From NCBI RefSeq assembly GCF_900187645.1, contig NZ_FYEE01000007.1:210531-274530 (forward strand): 64,000 bases of DNA, written 5' to 3'. This stretch comes from Pseudomonas sp. Irchel 3E20 (GTDB lineage: Bacteria; Pseudomonadota; Gammaproteobacteria; Pseudomonadales; Pseudomonadaceae). Below are positions 39,857 through 48,935 of the stretch, one piece after another (the first letter of the stretch is position 1; each line of letters begins with the position of its first letter). Under the pieces are notes generated by a model. It saw only the letters and a list, made by a program, of their open reading frames with translations, made no database searches and was not told the DNA's origin. The position numbers and the translations under genes were made by a program.

Positions 39857-42310
39857 GTGTACACACCCTGGCCCCGTGCCCTCGCTGTGGCTATTGCCCT
39901 GGCTGCCGCCAACCCGTCGCTGATGGCTATCGCCGCCCCTGAGGCGGCGCAGCAGGTGCTGCATTTCGACCTGCCGGCCGCGAGCCTGGCACGCACCCTC
40001 AACGCCATCACCAGCCAGAGCGGCCAGGTGATTTCCCTGCCCTCGGCCCTGGTGGCCGACAAACGGGCCGCCGCGCTGCGCGGCGACATGACTGTCGTGC
40101 AGGCCCTGCAACAGGCCTTGGCCGGCACGGGCCTGGAGTTGCGCATCACCGACAGCGGCAACTTCAGCGTACAGCCCCAGGCCCAAGGCGGTAGCGCCCT
40201 GGAGCTGGGCGCCACCACCGTCAACGCCCAGGCCTTGAGCGCCACCAGCGAGGGCACCCAGTCTTACGCGGCCCGCGCCGTGACCATTGGCAAAGGCACC
40301 CAGACCCTCAAGGAGATCCCCCAGTCGGTCACGGTGATGACCCGCAAACAAATGGACGACCAAGGCCTGGTGGACCTGCGCGATGCGGCCAACCAGACCA
40401 CTGGCGTAGTCGGTGTGCAAGGCGTGGGCAAAGGCATGGTGCTGTCGGCGCGGGGCTTTCAGATCGATCTATGGCAATACGATGGCGTGGCCATCCCGCG
40501 CAACACCTACGCCCTGGGCAACTGGGGCATCCAGGATTTGATTTTCTTCGACCGCATGGAAATCCTGCGCGGCGCCGCCGGCCTGCTCCAGGGCACCGGC
40601 AGCCCGGGTGGCGCGGTGAACCTGGTGCGCAAGCGCGGCCAGGCTGCGCCCACCGTGGCGCTGACCGCCAAGGCCGGCAGTTGGGACCACTACGGCCTGC
40701 AGCTGGACGCGGGCGGGCCGCTCAACGCCGAGGGCACGGTGCGCGGGCGGTTTGTCGCCGACGAAGACCAGAGCCAATCGTTCATCGACTACGAACACAG
40801 CAAAACTCATTCGCTGTATGGCGCCCTGGATTTCGACCTTACTCCCGACACCACCCTGGGCGTGGGCATGAGCTACACCGACGACGACTCGCGGCCGATG
40901 ATTCGCGGCTTGCCCCGTTACGCCAACGGCTCGCCGCTCAAGGTGCCGCGCTCGACCTACACCGGCGCGCGCTGGAACCAGGCCGATATCGAGCAGAGCA
41001 CGGTCTACGCCGACCTGGAGCACCGCTTCAACGACGACTGGAAACTCAAGGTCGCGGCGGTGGGCATGAAGGAAACCAATTCGTCCAAGCAGCAACGTAT
41101 CCAGAGCGCCGGCAATGGCCTTGAGCCCGATGGCAGCGGCGTGGAGTACGCCGACTGGATCACCGATTTCGACTCCACCAAGTTGGGCCTGGACCTGTTC
41201 GTCAACGGCCGGTTCGAGGCGTTTTCCCTGGCCCAGGAAATCACCTTGGGCGGCAACTACTCCAAGCTCACCTCCGATGACATGTGGGCACGCCAGTTCG
41301 AGGACCGTGGCACGATTTTCGACATCGACCACAACCGCCCCGAGCCCAGCTACGACGAGATCATGAGCAAGAACGGCGGGCGCAGCAGCTTCAGCGAATA
41401 CGACATCCGCCAGAAAGGCATGTATGGCAGTTGGCGGGTCAAGTTGGCCGAACCGCTGACCGCCGTGGTCGGTGCCCGCGTGAGCGAGTACGACTACAGC
41501 TACAAAGACACCGTGTACCGCGCCACCTTCCCCGGCAGTGCGGCGCAGGCCAGCGCCATGACCGAAACCGGCGAAGTCACGCCGTACCTGGGCCTGGTTT
41601 ATGACCTGAGCCGCGAGTGGGCGGTGTACGCCAGCTACACCGACGTGTTCGAGCCGCAGAGCGTGCGCTCCACCGATGGCGCGGTGCTCAAGCCGATCAT
41701 CGGCAGCAACTATGAGTTGGGCCTCAAGGGCGAGTTGCTGGACGGGCGGGTCAACACCTCGCTGGCGGTGTTCCGCTACGACCACAAGAACCGCGCCGTG
41801 ACCGACATGGCCGGCGGGCGTGAATGCGACGGTTGGTATTGCTCGGCGGCGTCCGGGAAAGTGCGCAGCCAGGGTGTGGAAGCGGAAATCAGCGGCGAAG
41901 TGTTCAGCGGCCTGCAACTGTTTGCCGGTTATACCTTCAATACCACCAAGTTCCTCGAAGATCCCGACAAGAAAGGCCAGGTATTCAGCCCCTGGACGCC
42001 CAAGCATATGCTGCGGGTGTGGAGCGACTACCAGTTGCCGGGTGACTTGAGCCGCGTCAGTGCGGGCCTGGGCTTTACCAGCCAGAGCCACACCCTGGGC
42101 GATGAGCGCACCTACAAAATCCCCGGCTACACGGTGTGGAATGCGCGCCTGGCCTACCAGGCCACCCCGCAAATCGGCCTGGCGGTCAACGCCAACAACC
42201 TGTTCGACAAGCGCTACATCATCTCCGGGTACAGCCAACTGGACGGCAACAACAACTTCGGCGACCCACGCAACCTGATGTTCAGCGTCAAGTACACGCC
42301 GCAGTTCTGA
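39857..42310 (+). CDS. TonB-dependent siderophore receptor with signalling domain
   Basis: Outer membrane receptor of 817 residues starting at a GTG with a caggag site. A signal peptide is followed by an STN signalling domain (residues about 35-90, FDLPAASLARTLNAITSQSG), the plug (LKEIPQSVTVMTRKQMDDQG, MEILRGAAGLLQGTGSPGGAVN) and a 22-strand barrel ending FSVKYTPQF. The family is FpvA/FoxA-like; the siderophore cannot be named from sequence. The 94-base gap after the FecR gene may hold the promoter read by the cognate sigma factor. Confidence 0.93.
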   Translation: MYTPWPRALAVAIALAAANPSLMAIAAPEAAQQVLHFDLPAASLARTLNAITSQSGQVISLPSALVADKRAAALRGDMTVVQALQQALAGTGLELRITDSGNFSVQPQAQGGSALELGATTVNAQALSATSEGTQSYAARAVTIGKGTQTLKEIPQSVTVMTRKQMDDQGLVDLRDAANQTTGVVGVQGVGKGMVLSARGFQIDLWQYDGVAIPRNTYALGNWGIQDLIFFDRMEILRGAAGLLQGTGSPGGAVNLVRKRGQAAPTVALTAKAGSWDHYGLQLDAGGPLNAEGTVRGRFVADEDQSQSFIDYEHSKTHSLYGALDFDLTPDTTLGVGMSYTDDDSRPMIRGLPRYANGSPLKVPRSTYTGARWNQADIEQSTVYADLEHRFNDDWKLKVAAVGMKETNSSKQQRIQSAGNGLEPDGSGVEYADWITDFDSTKLGLDLFVNGRFEAFSLAQEITLGGNYSKLTSDDMWARQFEDRGTIFDIDHNRPEPSYDEIMSKNGGRSSFSEYDIRQKGMYGSWRVKLAEPLTAVVGARVSEYDYSYKDTVYRATFPGSAAQASAMTETGEVTPYLGLVYDLSREWAVYASYTDVFEPQSVRSTDGAVLKPIIGSNYELGLKGELLDGRVNTSLAVFRYDHKNRAVTDMAGGRECDGWYCSAASGKVRSQGVEAEISGEVFSGLQLFAGYTFNTTKFLEDPDKKGQVFSPWTPKHMLRVWSDYQLPGDLSRVSAGLGFTSQSHTLGDERTYKIPGYTVWNARLAYQATPQIGLAVNANNLFDKRYIISGYSQLDGNNNFGDPRNLMFSVKYTPQF

Positions 42311-42320
42311 TGGCGGCGTT

Positions 42321-42401
42321 GGGCGAGCCTGCCGCAAGGGGCTTGCCCGCGCTGGCGGGCTGCCTGATGCACCGTTATCGCGGGCAAGCCCGCTCCCACA
42401 G
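42321..42401. repeat. REPIN-like inverted REP pair
   Basis: A degenerate unit (gggcgagcctgccgc, gcttgcccgcgc) and a well-conserved inverted unit (cgcgggcaagcccgctccca) face each other in the convergent gap between the receptor gene and cueR. Confidence 0.7.
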
Positions 42402-42434
42402 ACCGGCCTCTACAGGGTGATTTTGGTCTGCCAG

Positions 42435-42836
42435 TCAGGCGCAGCAGGGGCCGCTGGCCAGTTCCTTGAGGATCGGGCAGTCGGGGCGGTCGTCGCCCTG
42501 GCAGTGCTCCACCAGGTCCTGCAAGGTGTCGCGCAATTGCCCCAGTTCGCGGATTTTCAGCTCCAGCTCCAGAATATGCTGGCGCGCGAGCGCCTTCACG
42601 TCGGCGCTGGCCCGTTGCCGGTCCTGCCACAGGGTCAGCAACTTGCCGACTTCTTCCAGGGAAAACCCCAGATCCCGCGAGCGCTTGATAAACGCCAACG
42701 AGTGCAGGTCGTCGCTGCTGTACAGGCGATAGCCGCTGTCGCTGCGCTGTGCGGGTTTGAGCAGGCCGATGGACTCGTAGTAGCGAATCATTTTGGCGCT
42801 CAGACCGCTTTGGCGGGCTGCTTGGCCGATGTTCAT
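42435..42836 (-). CDS. cueR: Copper-responsive MerR-type regulator CueR
   Basis: MerR family activator sensing cytoplasmic Cu(I); 133 residues. The N-terminal helix-turn-helix ([20 protein letters not shown]) is followed by a dimerisation helix and the metal loop with cysteines in [12 protein letters not shown], plus a C-terminal CC. It lies downstream of and overlaps copA by 4 bases, so it is induced together with its target. Two CueR-type palindromes in this window are its likely sites. Confidence 0.93.
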   Translation of the reverse strand: MNIGQAARQSGLSAKMIRYYESIGLLKPAQRSDSGYRLYSSDDLHSLAFIKRSRDLGFSLEEVGKLLTLWQDRQRASADVKALARQHILELELKIRELGQLRDTLQDLVEHCQGDDRPDCPILKELASGPCCA

Positions 42837-45229
42837 TCTGCTTTCTCCAGGTCTTTGGGTTTCCAGGTTTTGAGCAGCAGGGCGTTGCTCACCACGCTGA
42901 CGCTCGACAGCGCCATCGCCGCGCCGGCCAGTACCGGGTTGAGCAGGCCAAACGCGGCCAGCGGAATGCCCACCAGGTTATAGATGAAGGCCCAGAACAG
43001 GTTCTGGCGGATTTTCGCGTAGGTCTTGCGGCTGATTTCCAGGGCCGCGGGTACCAGGCGTGGGTCGCCGCGCATCAGGGTGATGCCGGCCGCTTGCATG
43101 GCCACGTCCGTGCCGCCGCCCATGGCGATGCCGATATCGGCCGCCGCCAGCGCCGGGGCGTCGTTGATACCGTCGCCGACCATCGCCACGACGCCGGTTT
43201 TTTTCAGGTGCGCCACGGTGGCGGCTTTGTCGGCGGGCAGCACTTCGGCGTGCACGTCGCGGATGCCCAGGGCCTCGGCCACCACTTTGGCGCTGCCACG
43301 GTTGTCACCGGTAAGCAAATGACTGCTGATGCCTTGTGCGGTCAGTTCGCGCACGGCCAGCAGGGCGCCGGGCTTGAGGGTGTCGCCAAAGGCGAACAGG
43401 CCCAGTACACGGGGTTGCGGGCTCTGTTCGATCAGCCAGGACAGGGTGCGGCCTTCGGTTTCCCAGTCTTGCGCCAGGGCGTTGAGCGCGCCTTGGTCCA
43501 GGCCGCTTTCCACCAGCATGCGGCGGTTGCCCAGGGCCAATTGGCGGCCATCGAGGGTGCCGGCGATGCCGCGCCCGGTCAGGGATTGGCTGGCGCTGAC
43601 ATCGGCCACCGGCAATTGACGTTCGTCACAGGCGTCGAGCACGGCTTTGGCCAAGGGGTGTTCGCTGCCGCGTTGCAGGGCGCCGGCCAGTTGCAGCAGG
43701 GTGTTTTCATCACCGTCCAGGGCTTGCAGGTGGGCGATCTGCGGTTTGCCGGAGGTCAGGGTGCCGGTTTTGTCGAAGACCACGGCGCTGACTTCGTGGG
43801 CCCGCTCCAGGGCTTCGGCGTCTTTAATCAGGATGCCGTGGTGCGCGGCCACGCCGGTACCGGCCATGATCGCGGTGGGCGTGGCCAGGCCCAGGGCACA
43901 CGGGCAGGCGATCACCAACACGGCGACGGCGTTAATCACTGCCACTTCCAGCGGCGCGCCGTACCACCACCAGCCAATCAGGGTGGCGAGGGCGATCAGC
44001 AGCACCACGGGGACGAACACCTGGCTGACTTTATCCACCAGTTTCTGGATGGGTGCCTTGCCGGCCTGGGCGTCTTCGACCAGGCGAATGATCCGTGCCA
44101 GCACGGTTTCGGCGCCCAGGGCCTGGGTGCGCACCAGCAAGCGGCCTTCGCCATTGATGGCGCCGCCGGTGACTTTGTCGCCCGGTTGCTTGGGCACGGG
44201 CAGGCTTTCGCCGCTGATAAGGGCTTCGTCGGCGTGGCTTTGGCCTTCGACCACTTCACCGTCCACGGGGAAGCGCTCGCCGGGCTTGACCAGCACCAGG
44301 TCATCCAGGCGCAGGGCGCTGATGGCCACGTCCTGCTCGCGGCCGTCGATCACCTGGATCGCCCGCTCCGGGCGCAAGGCTTCGAGGGCGCGGATGGCGC
44401 TGGCGGTCTGGCGTTTGGCGCGGCTTTCCAGGTATTTGCCCACCAGGATCAGGGCGATCACCACGGCGGAGGCTTCAAAGTACAGGTGCGGCATGTGCCC
44501 GGCGGGGGCCACGGCCCATTCGTAAATACTCAGGCCATACCCGGCGCTGGTGCCCAGGGCCACCAGCAGGTCCATGTTGCCGGCACCGGCGCGCACGGCT
44601 TTGAACGCGGCGACGTAAAAACGCGCGCCGAGGATGAATTGCACCGGGGTGGCCAGGGCGAATTGCGCCCACGCCGGGAGCATCCAGTGCAGACCGAAGG
44701 GTTGCACCACCATTGGCAGCACCAGCGGCAGCGCCAGGAGCACGGCGATAATCACCGCCCAGCGCTCGCGGCGCAGGCGTTGTTCCTGGTCGTTGGCGGG
44801 TGGTTGGTCGGCCTGCCAGAGGCTGGCGGTGTAACCGGCGCGGGTCACGGCGTCGATCAGCACGCCAGGCTCGACGTGGCCGAGCAATTGCACATGGGCA
44901 CGCTCGTTGGCCAGGTTGACGCTGACGCTGCTCACCCCCGCGACCTTGCCCAGCGCCCGCTCGACACGGCCGGCGCAGGAGGCGCAGGTCATGCCGCCGA
45001 TGTTCAGTTCCACGCTTTGGCTGGGCACGCTGTAGCCGGCCTGCTGCACGGCTTCGAGCAGGGCCGGCAGGCTGTCGCCCGGCGCTTGGACGCGGGCTTG
45101 TTCGGTGGCCAAGTTGACACTCACGGCACTGGCGCCGGGCACCTTGCTCAACGCCCGCTCGACACGCCCCGCGCAACTGGCGCAGGTCATGCCGGCAATC
45201 GGCAGATCGAAGGTAATAGATTCGGACAT
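42833..45229 (-). CDS. copA: Copper-exporting P1B-type ATPase CopA
   Basis: Inner-membrane pump that expels Cu(I) from the cytoplasm; 798 residues. Two N-terminal heavy-metal domains carry GMTCASC motifs (Cys16/19 and Cys82/85). Eight membrane segments follow, with the transport motif [13 protein letters not shown], phosphorylation site [29 protein letters not shown] and the ATP-binding HP in SEHPLAKAV. The gene lies behind a CueR-type promoter and is followed by cueR. Confidence 0.96.
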   Translation of the reverse strand: MSESITFDLPIAGMTCASCAGRVERALSKVPGASAVSVNLATEQARVQAPGDSLPALLEAVQQAGYSVPSQSVELNIGGMTCASCAGRVERALGKVAGVSSVSVNLANERAHVQLLGHVEPGVLIDAVTRAGYTASLWQADQPPANDQEQRLRRERWAVIIAVLLALPLVLPMVVQPFGLHWMLPAWAQFALATPVQFILGARFYVAAFKAVRAGAGNMDLLVALGTSAGYGLSIYEWAVAPAGHMPHLYFEASAVVIALILVGKYLESRAKRQTASAIRALEALRPERAIQVIDGREQDVAISALRLDDLVLVKPGERFPVDGEVVEGQSHADEALISGESLPVPKQPGDKVTGGAINGEGRLLVRTQALGAETVLARIIRLVEDAQAGKAPIQKLVDKVSQVFVPVVLLIALATLIGWWWYGAPLEVAVINAVAVLVIACPCALGLATPTAIMAGTGVAAHHGILIKDAEALERAHEVSAVVFDKTGTLTSGKPQIAHLQALDGDENTLLQLAGALQRGSEHPLAKAVLDACDERQLPVADVSASQSLTGRGIAGTLDGRQLALGNRRMLVESGLDQGALNALAQDWETEGRTLSWLIEQSPQPRVLGLFAFGDTLKPGALLAVRELTAQGISSHLLTGDNRGSAKVVAEALGIRDVHAEVLPADKAATVAHLKKTGVVAMVGDGINDAPALAAADIGIAMGGGTDVAMQAAGITLMRGDPRLVPAALEISRKTYAKIRQNLFWAFIYNLVGIPLAAFGLLNPVLAGAAMALSSVSVVSNALLLKTWKPKDLEKAE

Positions 45230-45258
45230 GGGTGCTACTCCCTGTAGAAATGGCCTAC

Positions 45259-45290
45259 AGGATCAACCTTGCCATGCGGGGAAGGTCAAG
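45259..45290 (-). promoter_or_regulatory. CueR operator/promoter of copA
   Basis: Read on the minus strand, ttgacc (-35) is followed by a 19-base spacer containing the palindrome accttccc...catggcaaggt and then gatcct (-10). The long spacer with a centred palindrome is the hallmark of MerR/CueR promoters. It lies about 30 bases before the copA start. Confidence 0.82.
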
Positions 45291-45340
45291 GGGCAATAAA
45301 TGTGGGAGGGATCTGGCATCTATAAGTGGCAGATAAAAAG

Positions 45341-45430
45341 GTGGGAGCGAGCCTGCCCGCGATGAGGCCGGCCCATTCAACAGCCGTGTGGCCTGACACA
45401 CCGCCACCGCGGGCCAGCCCACTCCCCCCC
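45341..45430. repeat. REPIN-like element, degenerate on one side
   Basis: Begins gtgggagcgagcctgcccgc and ends cgcgggccagcccactcccc, two facing REP units around about 50 bases, between copA and the exported protein gene. Confidence 0.7.
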
Positions 45431-45439
45431 CGATGAAAC

Positions 45440-45823
45440 TCAGTAACCCAGTTCTGCCGGTTTGAGGTACATGCCGCTTTCGCTCATGGCGATGCGGTAC
45501 TTCACCACGTCGCCGGCCTTGAGGCGGATGTCTTGCGAACCCGGCGCGAGCAGCCCGGCATTGCAGCCCGGGGCTTGGCCAGGGAGCAGTTTCAGGCGCA
45601 GGGAGACGTTGCCCGGCGGCAGGTTGAACGAGGTGCTCTGTTCCTGGAAGAGCCGGGCGGCGAGTTGGTCTTGGAGGTAGATGCCGATCTCGCACGAGGT
45701 GGCCACTTCCAGACGCTCGCGGGAAATTATCAGCACGCCGTAGTCCGGTGGCGCGGCGGTGGCGGCCGGGACGGCGGCCACCAGGCTAAGGATGCTGAGT
45801 AGGCTTACGGCGGGCCAGCCCAT
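45440..45823 (-). CDS. Exported protein of unknown function between copA and copZ
   Basis: A 127-residue protein with a signal peptide (residues 1-23, ending ATA-AP). The mature part has two cysteines (ATSCEIGIYL and APGCNAGLL) and a predicted beta-rich body (NLPPGNVSLRLKLLPG, DVVKYRIAMSESGMYL). I do not recognise a characterised family. It lies within the copper gene region on the copA strand, but a REP element separates it from copA and its own promoter region shows no CueR palindrome on that side, so copper control is not established. Confidence 0.7.
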   Translation of the reverse strand: MGWPAVSLLSILSLVAAVPAATAAPPDYGVLIISRERLEVATSCEIGIYLQDQLAARLFQEQSTSFNLPPGNVSLRLKLLPGQAPGCNAGLLAPGSQDIRLKAGDVVKYRIAMSESGMYLKPAELGY

Positions 45824-45907
45824 GGGGAAATCTCCTGCGTGGTGTCATTCAGATGGCAGCTTGCCCCTGCGGCGCGACGATTGCCAGCCCGGCAGTGAAT
45901 CGCAGAA

Positions 45908-45939
45908 CTTGACCTTGCCATGGTGGCAAGGTCAAGACT
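45908..45939 (+). promoter_or_regulatory. CueR operator/promoter of copZ
   Basis: A perfect 13-base inverted repeat (cttgaccttgcca / tggcaaggtcaag around tgg) spans 45908-45936. It contains a ttgacc -35 element, with a weak -10 (aagact) 19 bases later, as expected for CueR control. It lies about 32 bases before the copZ start. Confidence 0.85.
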
Positions 45940-45970
45940 GCCGGCAACCCTCAAGCAATGGAGAAGCGTC

Positions 45971-46171
45971 ATGCAAGTATTCAACGTTCAAGGTATGTCG
46001 TGCGGTCACTGCGTCAAGTCGGTGACCCAGGCGATCCAGGCTAAAGACCCGGCGGCCAGCGTCAATGTCAATTTGGCGGCCAAGGAGGTGGGTGTAGAGA
46101 GCCGCTTGTCCGCCGATGAAGTCATCAGCCTCATCAGTGCCGAAGGCTACCCGGCCAAACTCGCTTCCTGA
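45971..46171 (+). CDS. copZ: Copper chaperone CopZ-like
   Basis: A 66-residue cytoplasmic heavy-metal-associated protein with the GMSCGHCVKSV copper-binding motif (Cys10 and Cys13). It probably passes Cu(I) to CopA or buffers it. The ATG at 45971 gives the conserved start MQVFNVQGMSC. A perfect CueR palindrome precedes it, so copZ and copA are expected to be co-induced from separate promoters. Confidence 0.93.
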   Translation: MQVFNVQGMSCGHCVKSVTQAIQAKDPAASVNVNLAAKEVGVESRLSADEVISLISAEGYPAKLAS

Positions 46172-46265
46172 GGCTATTTATTAGTTAGCGACCTATCGGA
46201 ATGTTCAAGACATCCAGGCGCGGCTAGACTGTCGGGCTGCCGACTCTGCTCAACCTGGATGTCTG

Positions 46266-47462
46266 ATGAATCTGCGCACCATTCTGATCCTCGGCGCCCT
46301 GAGCGCTTTCGGCCCTTTGGCCATCGATTTCTATCTGCCCGCGTTCCCGGCCATGGCCCTGGCGCTGGGCACCGACGAAAAACACATCCAACTGACGTTG
46401 GCCGTGTACTTTCTGGGCCTGTCCATCGGCCAGTTGGCCTACGGGCCGGTGGCCGACCGCTTTGGGCGGCGGGTGCCGCTGCTGGTGGGTGTGAGCCTGT
46501 TTACTCTGGCCTCCCTGGCGTGCGCCTTTGCGCCGAGCCTGGAATGGCTGATTGCCGCGCGTTTCGTCCAGGCCCTGGGCGGTTGCGCGGGGATGGTGAT
46601 TGCCCGGGCGGTGGTCAGCGATAAATGCGACGCCGTGGCCTCGGCCAAGGTCTTCTCGCAGTTGATGCTGGTGATGGGGTTGGCGCCGATCCTCGCGCCG
46701 ATGCTTGGCGGGCTGCTGGTGAACCTGCATGGCTGGCAGTCGATTTTCCTCGTGTTGACCCTGTTCAGTGCCCTGTGCGCCGTGGCGGTGGCCGTGGGCC
46801 TGCCGGAAAGCCTGCCCGCGGGCATGCCGCGTCAGCCGTTGTCCGGGGCGTTGCGCCAGTACGGGCGGTTGTTGTCGGACCGGGTGTTCCTCGGCCACGC
46901 CCTGACGGGCGGTATCTCGATTGCCGGGATGTTTGCCTACATCGCCGGTTCGCCGTTCGTCTTCATCAAGCTCTACGGCGTGCCCGCCGAGCATTACGGC
47001 TGGCTGTTCGGCAGCAATGCGGCGGGGTTCATCCTGGTGGCGCAGGTCAATGCGCGGCTGTTGTCCCAGCGCGGGCCGGCGTTTTTGCTCACGCGGGCGG
47101 TGTGGGTGTACCTGGCCTCCGGCCTGACCCTAATGGGTATCGCCAGCCTGCATACCCAGGCGTTGTGGCCGTTGCTGGTGCCGCTGTTCATTTGTATCGC
47201 CAGCCTGGGCTGCATCATTCCCAATGCCTCGGCCTGCGCCATGGCCGGGCAGGGCGCACGGGCGGGCAGCGCTTCGGCGATGCTCGGTTGCCTGCAGTTT
47301 TGTGTGGCGGCCGGCGCGGCGTACCTGGTGGGTGTGTTGCACGACGGCAGTGCCATGCCGATGGCCATGGTCATCAGCCTGTGCGGGGCGCTGGCGGTCG
47401 GTGTCGCGTTGCTGACCCGCCGCGCGCAGAACGCCCGGGCGTTGGCCCAGGCAGCACTCTAG
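46266..47462 (+). CDS. Bcr/CflA family drug resistance MFS transporter
   Basis: Inner-membrane multidrug efflux protein, 398 residues and 12 predicted membrane segments. The family signature AIDFYLPAFPAMALALG is in the first segment, followed by GPVADRFGRRVPLL in loop 2-3 and GCAGMVIARAVV in segment 5. It resembles Bcr, which exports bicyclomycin; the actual substrate is unknown. It lies 94 bases after copZ and convergent with a small gene. Confidence 0.9.
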   Translation: MNLRTILILGALSAFGPLAIDFYLPAFPAMALALGTDEKHIQLTLAVYFLGLSIGQLAYGPVADRFGRRVPLLVGVSLFTLASLACAFAPSLEWLIAARFVQALGGCAGMVIARAVVSDKCDAVASAKVFSQLMLVMGLAPILAPMLGGLLVNLHGWQSIFLVLTLFSALCAVAVAVGLPESLPAGMPRQPLSGALRQYGRLLSDRVFLGHALTGGISIAGMFAYIAGSPFVFIKLYGVPAEHYGWLFGSNAAGFILVAQVNARLLSQRGPAFLLTRAVWVYLASGLTLMGIASLHTQALWPLLVPLFICIASLGCIIPNASACAMAGQGARAGSASAMLGCLQFCVAAGAAYLVGVLHDGSAMPMAMVISLCGALAVGVALLTRRAQNARALAQAAL

Positions 47463-47472
47463 CGGTTTGCGC

Positions 47473-47649
47473 TTAGCCGGCGCGCTGTTGAAGGTCGGGG
47501 ATGCGGTGGGGGGCGCTCAGGCGCGCTTGCAGGGTAGCGACAAAGGCGCGGGCTTCGGCTTCGCTGCGAAACGTCACCGCATGCTGGTCGATGCGCACTT
47601 GCCATTGCGGGGTGCGGGTTTTTGCCAGTTCTTTTATCAGGATCTTCAT
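47473..47649 (-). CDS. Small conserved protein of unknown function
   Basis: A 58-residue basic protein (MKILIKELAKTRTPQWQVRI at the start). Its middle, HAVTFRSEAEARAFVATLQA, looks like a small alpha-beta domain with a C-terminal helix. No signal peptide or cysteine is present. The ATG at 47649 is preceded by gaggtc. It ends 10 bases from the Bcr-type gene, tail to tail. I do not recognise a function. Confidence 0.65.
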   Translation of the reverse strand: MKILIKELAKTRTPQWQVRIDQHAVTFRSEAEARAFVATLQARLSAPHRIPDLQQRAG

Positions 47650-47795
47650 GGCTGACCTCCTCAACTAAAAGACAACGTTGCAAAGGCCTCGAGTGTAGAC
47701 CCGAATACGGGCGTGAAGATGACCGACGTCAAGTCTCTGACTGACGGTGTCGTCCGCCTCCGAGGGTAGCGGCGGACGTTTCCCACCCTCGCGCT

Positions 47796-48809
47796 TTAGA
47801 AACCTTCGAGCACGATCTTGCCCCGGGCGGTGCCGCTTTCCAGCAACTCATGGGCGCGGCGCAGGTTGCCCGCGTTGATGGTGCCGAAGTGCTCGCCCAC
47901 CGTGGTTTTCAGGGTGCCGGCGTCGATCAGTTGGGCCACCCGGTTGAGCAGTTTGTGTTGTTCGAGCATGTCGGCGGTCTCGAACAGCGAGCGGGTGTAC
48001 ATGAACTCCCAATGCAGCGACAGGCTTTTGCGCTTGAGCTTGGTCACGTCCAGCGCCTTGGGGTCGTCGATCAGCGCCAGTTTGCCCTGGGGCGCGAGGG
48101 CCTCGACCAATTGGTCCAGGTGCTGGTCGGTTTGGGTCAGGCTGGCGACGTGGGTCACCTGGGCCTGGCCTGCGTCTTTGAGGGCTTGGCTCAGCGGCAG
48201 GCTGTGGTCGATCACCAGGTCGGCGCCCAGGGCCGTGACCCACTCGCGGGTTTGTACGCGGGAGGCGGTGCCGATGACTTTTAGCCCGGTCAGTTGGCTG
48301 GCCAATTGGGTCAGGATCGAACCCACGCCCCCGGCGGCGCCGACGATCAGCAGGCTTTGTCCCAGGTCGGCGGGCCCCTCGGCAATTTGCAGGCGCTCGA
48401 ACAACAGCTCCCACGCGGTGATGGCGGTCAGGGGCAGGGCGGCGGCTTCGGCAAAACCCAGGCTTTTAGGCATGTGGCCGACGATGCGCTCGTCCACCAC
48501 GTGCAATTCACTGTTGCCGCCGGCGCGGGCGATGGAGCCGGCGTAATACACCCGGTCGCCAGCCTTGAACAGGGTCACTTCGCTGCCCACGGCGCTGACC
48601 ACCCCGGCGACGTCCCAGCCCAGCACTTTGGCGGCGCCGCCCTCGGGTTGGACGTTCTGGCGCACCTTGGTGTCCACCGGGTTGACGGAAACGGCCTTGA
48701 CCTCCACCAACAGGTCCCGCGGGCCGGCCACGGGGGCGGGCAGTTCGATGTCTTGCAGGGCGTTGGGGTCAGTGATGGGCAACGAGTGGTAATAGGCGAT
48801 GGCTTTCAT
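47796..48809 (-). CDS. Zinc-type alcohol dehydrogenase/quinone reductase family protein
   Basis: A 337-residue MDR-superfamily oxidoreductase. The N-terminal GroES-like domain (VNPVDTKVRQNVQPEG, VLGWDVAGVVSAVG) and the NADPH-binding LLIVGAAGGVGSILTQLA motif are visible. Catalytic zinc ligands are not evident, so quinone reductase-like activity on an electrophile is more likely than alcohol oxidation. It is divergent from a LysR gene with 126 bases between, the usual arrangement of a LysR target. Confidence 0.88.
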   Translation of the reverse strand: MKAIAYYHSLPITDPNALQDIELPAPVAGPRDLLVEVKAVSVNPVDTKVRQNVQPEGGAAKVLGWDVAGVVSAVGSEVTLFKAGDRVYYAGSIARAGGNSELHVVDERIVGHMPKSLGFAEAAALPLTAITAWELLFERLQIAEGPADLGQSLLIVGAAGGVGSILTQLASQLTGLKVIGTASRVQTREWVTALGADLVIDHSLPLSQALKDAGQAQVTHVASLTQTDQHLDQLVEALAPQGKLALIDDPKALDVTKLKRKSLSLHWEFMYTRSLFETADMLEQHKLLNRVAQLIDAGTLKTTVGEHFGTINAGNLRRAHELLESGTARGKIVLEGF

Positions 48810-48935
48810 GGTGGCTCCAGAGAAGGGGGAGTGAGTGCAGGGCTGGGGCGAATGATTGGCTATTTCTATTGAAGATAAAACCCGCTACAACAGCAGTCTC
48901 TTTCAATGTTTTATTGATAATGCGCGGGCGAGCCG

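Noticed and set aside
43094..45247. A 717-codon plus-strand frame opposite copA
   Set aside because: Shadow of copA, whose CPC, DKTGT and two CxxC domains are on the minus strand.
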